Shown here: piece by piece, positions 24,801 to 36,800 of the stretch | Layout: each line of letters opens with the position of its first letter | Position numbering within the stretch: the stretch's first letter is position 1 | Origin: Aspidapion aeneum | Lineage: Eukaryota; Arthropoda; Insecta; Coleoptera; Brentidae | Direction: 5' to 3' | DNA: 64,000 nt | NCBI GenBank assembly: GCA_963576565.1 | Contig: OY755039.1 | Span: forward strand, 140,685,369 to 140,749,368 | The notes under the pieces: model-generated | Database searches by the model: none | What the model was told of the DNA's origin: nothing | What the model saw: only the letters and a program-made list of their open reading frames with translations | Position numbers and translations under genes: made by a program

Positions 24801-27800
24801 ATGTTTTCTTTATGGAGCATTTAAGTTTAATGTATAAAAAAAATTGCAAGTTTATAATTTTTTTTTATTACAAAGCAAATACCTCATTCCTCTGGTGTAG
24901 TCCCAAACCACATATTAAAAACTCAGATTGAAAAAAATATCCTAATAAATAATATTTAACCAAGTCTTAACTATTTATCAAAAAATTGATAAAACTTAAG
25001 TTTGCAGTCATATTTTTGAAAATCCGAATTTACATCTTCCCGGAAAATTTTACAATTTTAAACGTGCTCCATTTTTAATAACACAATATTTGTGAATACC
25101 ACCGGTTAATTTCTAGAGAAAGAGACGGCCCTGGATATCTAATTTACTTGTGAGGATGACAAGTTTTGACAGATAATGTCAACTTTAGTTTGGTTTAAGT
25201 TATAGATCTTTTTATTTTCGACAGAAAATTAGTTTTTTTCGGAGAAATCAAAAAAGAACGCTTCAATTATCATTCCTCTGGTAAGTAAATATTCGACTGA
25301 TATCAATTGTATAATTTTTTTGTTGATTGTTTTAAAATTATAAGTATAGGAACTTTGTTTATATAAAACTTAAGTAGTCTAAATAGATTTTGATTTAAAT
25401 TGGAAAACCATTAAAAAACTCATTCCTCTGGCACTCATTCCTCTGGCATTTTTATGCAATAATTCCTAAAATTTGGGAAAATAAATGTTTCTTAGCTTAC
25501 ACGTAATTAGTTACATAAATTTAACAAAACAAAATTATTCACTGTGCTGTACTGTTATTTAAAGGCAATGACCAAAAATGATATCCATATAGCCCACTTT
25601 TGGTAGAATCATCCATATATATGGCGTATAAATCCAATATGGCGACCATAAGACAAAAAAATAGCGATGATTAAAAAAAATTAGGAGGGCTAGAAAAAAT
25701 TCGTTAACTTCCTCCGATTCGCTGTAACTGGTTATAACAGTTGTTTACAAGATGGCGGAGATAATGAAATTTTTTGAAAAACACAACTTTTAGTTTTTGT
25801 TCAATATTTTAAAAATCCTTGTAGATATTTTTAATCATAACAAAAACATTTCATGTAAAAAAAGCCAAGTACGCGAAAATGGTATTCCGTAAAAAGAATT
25901 GAGATAAAAGTAAAGCCAAGTTCCCCAATACAAATTTCAAAATGGAAGGTTCTTACCAGTTTGGAAATGTCTTTTTGAACTTTGTTATTACAGCCAAACT
26001 TCTTTATGTTCAATTTAACACTGTGCCTAATAGTTATCTGCAGCTGTAATAGCCAAGTTTAGAAAAAATTTCAAAACTAGTAAGAATCTTTCATTTTGAA
26101 ATTTGTATTGCAGAACTGGGCTTTACTTTTATCTCAATCTTTTTACGGAATACCATTTTTGTGTACTTGACTTTTTTTACATGAAATGTTTTTGTTATGA
26201 TTAAAAATATCTACAGGGATTTTCAAAATATTGAACAAAAACTGAAAGTTGTGTTTTTCAAAAAATTTAATTTTCTCCGCCATCTTGCAAACAACGTTAA
26301 CGAATTTTTTCTAGCCCTCCTAATTTTTTTTAATCATCGCAATTTTTTTTTCTTATGGTCGCCATATTGGATTTATACGCCATATATATATTTTTTTGTT
26401 ATGATATCACTCCTTTTTTTATAGTATTTGGATAAACGTTTGCAATGCATTATTTAAAATTTTGAGGTTTTTAATTTTTTCCCATGGTTTCCCATAGTTT
26501 CTATCAGCCTTCCAAAGGCCAGCTCTGTAGCGTTTCTCTAAGTCGGCAATGTTATTTTACATAACTTTACATTTATAGATAGAGGAGGAAAGTAAATTAA
26601 AATTTTAGGGTTTTAAAATGTTTTCTATAGTTTTATCATAGTTCCTATCGGCTTTCCCAAGCTTAGCTCTCTAGCGTTTCTAGAAGTGGGCAATGGTACT
26701 TTTACATAACTACATTTATTAGGTTAGTGAAGTAAATTAAAATTTGTAGGTTTTTGAATTTTTTCCTATAGTTTTATCACAGTTCCTATCAGTCTGCCAA
26801 AGTTCAGATTTCTAGCGTTTCTGGAAGTGGGCCATGATACTTTGATATAACTTTGCATGTATAGGGGAGGGGAGTAAATAAGAATTTTGGGGTTTTTTGA
26901 TTTTTTTTCAAGGTTTTGGTCATAATCTTTATCAGTCTGCTAAATTTCAGCTTTGTAGCATGTTTGGAAGTACACTAGACATGAGTGAGTGAGTGGCAAT
27001 TTCGACGTTTTTAGAAAACTACTTTATTAATTTATCCTTTATTCATGAAACTTTGAGGGGTTGTTAACTCTACGAAGATCTACGACTGTGCAAAGTTTGA
27101 GTTTCGTAGCTCATTCCGAAGTAGTGTTTTAGATAGGTCAAATATGGGCTGAAATAATGTTTCAAGAAAAGATGGTACAGCAGTTGCGCGACCTTGGCGG
27201 GGCACTGCCGTGGACTTGAAATAGCGCAACTTTCTTCTCTATTAACCAAAATCGTATCTCGTTTCTGAAATCCTCATGTAGTTACTTTTATCTGGGACAC
27301 CCTGTATATAGAATGTTAGGGAGTTAATGTACTTTTTAAAAAAAATTATTTTTATTTATCTCATTATTGTATGTTTTAATTTTTTTGTTCTCGCATTTAG
27401 TCTTACCATATTTTTCCCGAGAACCAGCTTTTGACAGACACTGCAGGGTATTTTTTCGTTTTTCGGAAAAACTTCTGTAGTCTGTTTTCTGATTTCAAGC
27501 AATCTTTCTCGAATTTTTAAATTCATTTGAGGATTAATCACCTTACGGCGCATGATCGGAACTAAACTTGGTTTTCTAACTGGTGAAGGCATCAATCCGC
27601 CATTTCCAGGCAGACCAGTCAAACTGGCTAAAATAACAAAAAACCAAACTCAAACTATCCACCAAGTCAATCATAAATACAAACTACTAAAGCGTATTAT
27701 AAAACCAATTATGGAAAATTACTGCTACAAGCATCCCGGCATATTGGATTTAAATGAACCCTAACGTATGGCTTGGATTAGAGACCCTTTATGTATGACA

Positions 27801-30800
27801 TATATTTACAAAAGAGAGACGCGGCAACCCCATCAAAGTCACTGAAATTAACATTTTTTGGTTATGTTATTTTCCTGTTCATTGGCGTTTCACTAGAATA
27901 ATTTAAATTGTCAGTCATCCAAAGCCAACAAAATAATAGAGGCCACGACCCTGAAAAAATCAGCTGTTCTCGGGGGGCTGACTTTTACATTGGTCTTATG
28001 GGAGGTCAGACGTTTTTTTAGGATATTTCCAAAATGGCACTACAGATTTCCGCGAAACTTTTGTACGGATGCAAGATGATTAAAAGGTTAAAATATTTAA
28101 GATTTAGCCTTTCTTATTTTGAATTCAAATTACCCGCCATGTATCGCATGCCAAATGTTATATTTGGCATGTATTTGACTTTGTCATCTGTGTTTGTCAC
28201 ATTTCCTTCTGCTTTAAACTTAATTTTTGTGTGAGCTAATGAAGCGGCTCTGAAAAATTAAGGATTACCATACATTTAAAAAAAATGTTCTGCAAGAATA
28301 TAGTAAAAACTAGAGATTGTTTACCGGCTTTATTTAAAAAAAAATCAAATATTAATGAACCGTCATTTCAACTTCAATATTTTAAAGACAATCAGCTGTT
28401 TCGTGACGTGACCATCAAAAAAAAATAAAAATCAGCCCCCGATGTGACGTCAAAAAACTTGAGGATCGTGGCCCGTCCGTTTTGATAGCCCTGCGTCATG
28501 TTTAACATTGGGTCAATGGTATCGCCCATATTTTAAGCCAAAAAGTCTCCCATTTTCAATAAAAAAATAAATCTATACTGTGTTGCATATACGCATCAGC
28601 GGCCATAAATGAGTTAAAAGCAAAAGTTTGTGAACAAACATGGTAAAAATGGCAATCTTGGAATTATGACGTCACACAGGCGCTTTTACTTAATTTTGGG
28701 TATAAGATATCGTCTGTATACTGGCAATATACACTAAGTCAAAAAAGTTAGTTTTGAAAAATCGCATTTTAAAAATTCTGATATTAAGAACAAACAAACG
28801 TGAAATTAAATACCCGTAAATTTAAAAATCAAACAAATTTCGTGGCTAATCGGGTACAAAGGAGTTTTTTGTGTCTCTCATATTTTTCCGTGGGTAGCTT
28901 GCTAGCTTGAAAGCTTAACCTCACGGGGGTCCAAGATCTAATGGACATGGACACCTAATAAGTGTTGACAGTTAACTGTTTCGTCCTTATGGGACGCCTC
29001 AGAACACTGCTTGGTCAATGTGACACTCTTGCGAAGTTAATTAGACGGTTTTGTCTCTAATCCTATGTAAATAGTGAGAAAACTATCTAAAGAAGCACCA
29101 TCTACCGAGATATGAGAGAAACCAGAACAAGAGCAGGCGAAAATAAACTGCTATACATATCAATCAATGAAAAGATCGATTACAAATAAAGATAAACAAA
29201 CTAATCCGTGACCTACGACATCAGGCCAGATCAACGCTTATTGCGTTTTTATCCGCAATCAAACACGTGAGCGTGAATCAGCGGAATTTTTAAGCTAAAT
29301 AATACTAACAAACGTGAAATTTGGTACCCGTGAATTTAAAAATCAAAGAAGTTTCGTGGCTAATCGGGTAAAAAAGAGTTTTTGTTTTTCTCATATTTTT
29401 CCGTGGGTAGCTTGAAAGCTTAACCTCACGGGGGTCCAAGATCTAATAGACACCTAATAGGTGTTGACAGGTAATAAGAGAAACAAAAACTCCTTTTTAC
29501 CCGATTAGCCATGAAACTTGTTTGATCAGGAACAAAGTTTTGAAATTGATTGAAATTTGTTCAAATTTGGTTTTGTCGGCCAGGTTTTAACATGGCTGGT
29601 TTTACTAACATAAAGATATGGTATTTTTCATTATGAATATGCAAATATCTCAAAAATGACAAAAGTTGATTAGTGGATATTGCCAGTATACCGACGATAT
29701 TATTTGTTGCTTACTTGCAAACAAAAAACATTTTAGTTTTTCTAAAAAACTAATTTAGCGAAAGTTATAAGCAAAAATTTGTGAAAAAAATGGAAAATGC
29801 CGAAATTTTTTAATAATAACGTCATATAGGCCCTACCACTCTAACTTGAGGCAAAATTTGAGAGATCCATCACCAATCGACCGAGGGTAGTTTTAAACTT
29901 TGTTGATTAATTTTGAATTTTTATACTTTTTTTTTTATTTAAAAAAAGAACAATATCTTTTTTAGTTCTCGAGATACAAAGCTTATTGACACGACAATTA
30001 AATTGTAGTTCTATTGCAAACAAATCATAACTTGGACAATTTTTCTGTAAAGTTGATGTGGCAAAAGTTAAAAGCAAAAGTTTGTGAAAAATTATGGAAA
30101 AAATCGGAATCTTGGATTGATGAAGTCACTCACGCACTCTTACTCCAATTTCAGGCAAACACCCGGCGACCTAAAATTAAGCAATCCATAGTCAATCACT
30201 TTGTGGTAGGCTAAAACTTCCTTATTTTTTTTTTGGTAAAAAAAGTTTTATATTTAAAAAAAAATTAATATCTTTGTTAGTTTTTAAGATATAAAGCTAA
30301 TTTTATATTAGTTTTTACTATCTTAATTGTTGTTCTATTGCAAACAAAAAACGTATTAACAGTTTTTCTGTGAAGATAAATTTGGAAAAGTTTATGAAAA
30401 AGACATAAAAAAAGCCGCCATCTGCGATTTTTGACGTCACACCGTCCCTCCCACTCAAATTGGAGGCAAACACCCGGTGACTTAAAATTGTGTGTTGTAT
30501 TTCCAATCGATCTAGAGTAGTTTAAAAAAATCTTTAACTATCCCACTGGAGACTATAGGCTTCTCAACTAAAATCTTCTTTAGCTGTTGCTGTATGGGCT
30601 AGAAAGGTAAAAATAAGATAATTACCTAGGATACTTTTTCTCTTGGCACCACTTTGTCCCATCGCTTGTTTCTTCTTTCTGAACAAAGCATTGCTTTGTT
30701 CCAATGCTTTAGCGGTTTCAAATGCTCTTATTCTCCTCCTTATTCCCTTGACCGTTGAAGAATTACCTTGATCCGGGCTTAGGTGAATTGTTTCTTCACT

Positions 30801-33800
30801 TTCTTCTTCTATAAAAAAAAATTTAAACAAGTAAATAAATTAAACATTGGATTGACTTTCAAAAGTAAATAACCCACCTAAAATTTGTTTCTTTTTGGTG
30901 GCCTTCCACTTGCTTATAGTTGAAAAAACTATTTAATATTTTAAAAAAAATTTAGTCCGAACCTGGAAATTTCCAACGTAAATATAAATTAAAATTAGAG
31001 TCCCTGTATGTTGACATATTTGGATATATTAATACATCCAAATATGTCAACATACAGGGACTCTAACTAAAATTAACACAAGAGCGGTACTGTCATAATT
31101 GATAATATCTCAGAAACTATGGCTCTAAACTACGGCATATCGGGTATTTTTGGAAAATATGTTCCAAGCCTAATCTATTAATTAAATAATATAAGGAGCA
31201 TCCAATTTACAAAAACTATAAATTTGAGCGCCTGTCAAATATGGTAAGCATCAGGAATACAGTCAAGATGCAATTTAAAAGTAAAAATTTTGCGAACTCG
31301 AACACAATTTCTTGTATATTCCTATATCAATTATTAATGGTCTAAAAGGGTGGGACAAAATATAATGAGACACCCTATACAGCAACCAAGTAATTTATAA
31401 AAAATCATATAATCTATAATGACTGGACTATATATCTTTTTACCTTTTATATTTTCTCCCAAGGTATTGTTCGGACACACTGTTTGAACTTCAACCTCGT
31501 AAACTACATCCTCGTCGTTCAAAAGTTGTGTTTGACTTATTATATCTTGATTGCCTAGAGGATCGTGTAGAGGTTCATATTTTATTTCTATTTCATCTTT
31601 GAGTGGTCGAACATGGTTAATATCCTAAAATCATTTAAGGTAAAATGCCCGATAATTTTTTTTATCGCCCCGTTGAAAAAACACAAAATCGCTTTTGGAT
31701 CCTTTTATGGGATCGCGGGTGAAACAAAATAGACCGGTTCGAAAATAGGAAAAATAATTTCCGCGGTGAACCTTCAAGCTAGTAAAATATTGGCCTACCT
31801 TATATGCTGCAGTCGTAAATCGAAAGAGGTCGAGCGCAGGGCATTTCCCTCGCTCTTGATCTTCTCTCCATAGTATCAGAGTGGGAGAAGCACACGCGAT
31901 GATGCGCGAAAACTGCGGCCAATAAAGGCACCCAAAGGTTCACATACGTAGCAGTATATTATAATAAAGCGAAAAAATTTAATATTAATTAATTTTAATT
32001 ATAACTAATTACCGAACCAGCAAAAAACATAAAAGGTAAAATTCTATCATTTATCCCTAGATAAGGAATAATTTTATTAAATTTATCCAAAATCCAACAT
32101 ATTTTTGGCAAGTTTTTGCAAAAAAAAAATAGGTTTTTAGACGTAACAGCGGCCCATATGACATTTTTTTATTTTTTTAGTCTGTGGTTAACAGACCGCG
32201 ATAAATTGGGTAAACTTTTTTAGCGTAAATAATTACAAGCCGGCAGCACCGCGCGGGACAAGGTTTCAATTTCGCCCGTTTTTTAGCGGTGTATGGGTGA
32301 GTGTTCACGCGCGGGGCGGGAGGAATGTTTGTTTTAGTTGACGTCGGCCATCTTCATCGTGCGTAAACGTTCGTTGCCCGTCCTACGCGTTCCTTAGTGA
32401 AGACGTATGAGTTTGTTTTGATTTGGGTTAGGTCAGTAGTTAAAAGCCTTGCCGGTCGCGTGTACATTGTTTGTTTTTGTTTGTTTTCATAATGGAAATA
32501 AATACCGTCGAGTATATAATTAATTGTGCAAATTTAAATACGTTGACATATGAACTTCGATTACAAATAAAATCATTAGGGTCACATAAAAAACTTAAAT
32601 AGAAAATTTTAAACTGGTTGTGCGGTTGTGAAAAATTACTAGGGTATTTGAAGAAAAAGCTGCAAAAAAGGGTACATTTTTTTATATTTGGCATGGGGGT
32701 ACTAGAGTCCCTGTATGTTGACACATTTGGATATATAATACAGTCGAACCTCTATAACTCGAACCTGAAGGGACAACCAAAACAGTTCGAGTTATGGAGA
32801 GTTCGAGTTATAAAAACTCGAGTTACATAGGTTAAAATACATTTAAAAAGTGCAGGGACCGCTTAAAAGGTTCGAGTTATAGAGGGGTTCGAGTTATAGA
32901 GGTTCGAGTTAGAGAGGTTCGACTGTATATCCATATATGTCAACACACAGGGACTCTAGGTGGTACAGTCGGGGACTTAATAAATGGCCGCTGCCATTTT
33001 CAGAAGAGCTTGGATAAGAATCCCAATACCGACCGAGGTTATTGACCGGATTTCCTGGCGCGTCGTTCAACACATATAATTTATTCGCATTCCTGGGTTA
33101 AATTTAATCATGAAAAATTTCGCTTAGGTCTGTATTCCGTTTGAATGTTCGGTTCAAAAAATACACATAATTGCAGAAAAAATTAGCTTTGGTCTGTAGT
33201 CCGTTTGAATGTTCGGTTAAACAACTTAACTTTGTAAAAATATGTTTTATAATACATTAAATTAAACTTCTCGGTGCCCTCTATATCACCAATATAAAAG
33301 GTAAAGGACAAGTGTATATAATAATGTCGCCAGAGGCCGCCAAAGTCACTTCAGTTTTGAGTTTTGGCAATTTAAACTTTTATTTATTTCTTACAAACCC
33401 AAACCTTTAGACCAACTTTTGGGGTCTTTTTGATTTCTTTGTGAGGCAAGCAATAAAAATATAACAATTGTTTTGACGTATATCCAATAGCAAAAAAGTT
33501 TACTTTTTTTGACAAAATTTTTAATTTTTTGAAAATTTACAACTTTTGATTTTATTTTTCTCGAACATCATTACATCTACAACTGTAATATTTTCAGGTT
33601 AGTATAAGGGACTCGGTAGCTTCTTTGTGGCACAGTATCAACTAAATGTTTTTTTTTCATTTTTTATGAAAATTTTCCTGACCAAAGGGGTACCCAAAAA
33701 GTGCAGTTTTTTAATTTTTTTAAATTGCTAACTTTGTAAAAATATATATTATAATACATTAAATTAAGCTTCTTGGGCCCCTCTATATGACGATGTAAAA

Positions 33801-36800
33801 GTTAAAGGACAGGTATTTATAATAATGCCGAGAGAGACCGCCAAAGTCACTTCAGTTTTGAGTTTTGGCAATTTAAACTTTTATTTATTTCTTACAAACA
33901 CTAACCTATAGACCAACTTTTGGGGTCTTTTTTATTTCTTTGTGAGGCAAGCAATAAAAATATAACAATTGTTTTGACGTATATCCAATAGCAAAAAAGT
34001 TGTTTTTTTTTTTCAAAATTTTGAATTTTTTGAAAATTTTCAAGTTTTGATTCTATTTTTCTCGATAACCATTACATCTACAACTGTAATATTTTCAGGT
34101 TAGTATAAGGGACTCGGTAGCTTCTTTGTTGCACAGTATCAACTGAATGTTTTTTTTGAAATTTTTGATGAAAATTTTCCTGACCAAAGGGGTACCCAAA
34201 AAGTGCAGTTTTTTAATTTTTTTAAATTGCTAACTTTGTAAAACTATATATTATAATACATTAAATTAAACTTCTCGGGGCCCTCTATATCACCATATAA
34301 AAGGTTAAGGACAAGAATTTATAATATTGCCGCGAGAGGCCGCCAAAGTCACTTCAGTTTTGAGTTTTGGCAATTTAAACTTTTATTTATTTCTTACAAA
34401 GACAAACCCTTAGACCAACTTTTGGGATCTTTTTTATTACCCTGTGAGGCAAGCAATAAAAATATAACAATTGTTTTGACGCATATCCAATAGCAAAAAA
34501 AATACACACAATAGTGATTTTTCGGAATTTTAATTTATTGTTTTTTATTACATACTAACATAGAGAAACACAAATGCAACATGTTTGTATTCCTAGCTTT
34601 TTTTAAAACGGTAAGTTTTAAAAGTGTAAAGCTAAAAAAAATAAATACAAGCAAAAATTGGTTATTTGAGTAAGGGCGTTTATCGGCCAATATTCCAAAT
34701 AGTTATTAATTTCAATACCAAAAATTGCTTTGCACAAAAGGGCACAGCGACAGCCGATCGACGTGGAGTCGAAGGAATGAAAGCGCGCGATACGATGTTC
34801 AATAATTCATTCATTCATAAACCTCGCCCGATATTGGGATTCTCATCCAAGCTCTTCTGAAAACAGCAGCGGCCATTTATTAAGTCCCCGACTGTACCTA
34901 ACAGCCAAAGCTAATTTTTTATTCGAAGATCCCCGATTTATATTCACCATGAGCAGGACCTACTCAATTTAAAGCTGTAAAAAAATTTGACACCTGTCAA
35001 TATTTCCTTTAACTTTTTTTTCTGTTTCTAATGTCATTGCAGCTAACTTCGCTTTACATGAAAAAGATCTAAATGGTATTTAATATCACCCTGTATTCTA
35101 ACCTTATTATGAGGCTTTGGTGCATGCTGTTCAGCCTGTTCAGTTTCGATAATGCACTGTAGAATTTGGTTTTTGAATTCTTCTATGAGCGTTTTTTGAG
35201 AATGTAGAATTCGTTTGCGCACTTTCATTGCGTTTTTCACATCTGTTGCGCATTGTAGACATGATACAATTGGGAATCTTGTGTCATTTTTGTCTACCTA
35301 AAAATTCCAAAAACTATATCCTGCTGCAAGATAATTAGTTGATCTAGAAAAAATCGACAAACAAATAAGCAGGGGCGGCTGCTACAGGGAGGGCAACGGC
35401 AGGAATGTTTCTTTTAGTTGACGTCGGCCATATTCCTCGTGCGAAAACGTTCGTTGCCCTTCCTACGTGTTGCCGGTTCTATCCTTAGTGAAGACGTAGG
35501 AGTTTGTTTTGGGGTAGGTCAGTAGTTAAAAGACTTGCCGGTCGCATGCCCATTGTTTGGTTTTGTTTGTTTTCAAAATGGAAGTAGATATCGTCGATTA
35601 TATAATTTACTGTGCAAACTTCGATAGACCAGACCTAAAAATTCTAAAACTTAACCAAAATTTTAGGGCAAGTAATAAAAAATTATATGATGTTGACAAC
35701 TGGTTGTGCAGATGTGAAAAACGAAATGCTTTTTTTTTGCTTTATTTTTCTTATTATGAACAATCCACGAAGTGATCCTGCATGGGTGGCAAAGGGAATG
35801 TGTGATATCAAGCACTTTAGTGAAAAGTTAAAGACACAAAGTAAGTGCTACTTATTTAAATAACCACATAGAATTTTCTATGCTAGGCAAGAGTGATATT
35901 AGGTGCCAATTGAATAGTGCCTATAGACAAAACATTACCGAACATAATGAAAATGTGGCAACAAATAGACATATACTTAGTAGGTTAATAGACTGTTTAA
36001 AATTCTGTGGGATTTTTGAGGTTGCTCTACAGGGCCATGGTGAGTCTGAAACTGGTGCTAATCCGAGAACTTTGCGCATGTAAAAGAAGGGCGAATAAAC
36101 TTTATCTATAAACAAATAAACTAAAAACCACACCAAGTAGCTTCTGGTGTGTAAAATGCTAAAATAAAATTGTTTAGGTAAGTTTTTTATCTCCTTTTCC
36201 ATGCCCCCCCCCCCCAATTTATTACGTCACCAGCCGCTACTGAAATAAGAGATTCGGGTCGTTTTAGTTTACATCAACCAGAGATGTGGCAGACCATCTT
36301 ACCAATTTTGATAATTTTTGTTACATATTCTACCCATAAAGAGAATGGAAAATCCCAGATTCCAAATTTTTCGGATGAGTACTTATTTTTAGTTAAATTT
36401 TGAAAATCAAAAAAGCCGTTTATTTGGCTCACACAAGTAACTAACAGGCATTAAGATACCTCGACAACTACTTAGACAAGGATATTGATATAGGACTTAT
36501 TTGAAAGGTCTTTAAACTTTTAAACCTTTTGAATGAAGTATTTTTTTAAATTTCTCAAAAGAGTATTTTTTATTTTTTTCATAAATTTCAAAATTTTCTT
36601 TTCCTTAATGTTTTAGTAAGACTCTCACAAAATTTTAGTATGAAAAAATGATAGGTGAATGTTGAAAAAAAAATGTTTACAATAAAAAGACATGGATAAA
36701 TAGTGGGAAAAGGATCAATTTCTTAATAAAATACACAATCATATTTTAGAGAAAAAATAGCAGTGTTGCCTAAAGAAAAATATAAAAAGGAAAGAAACAC

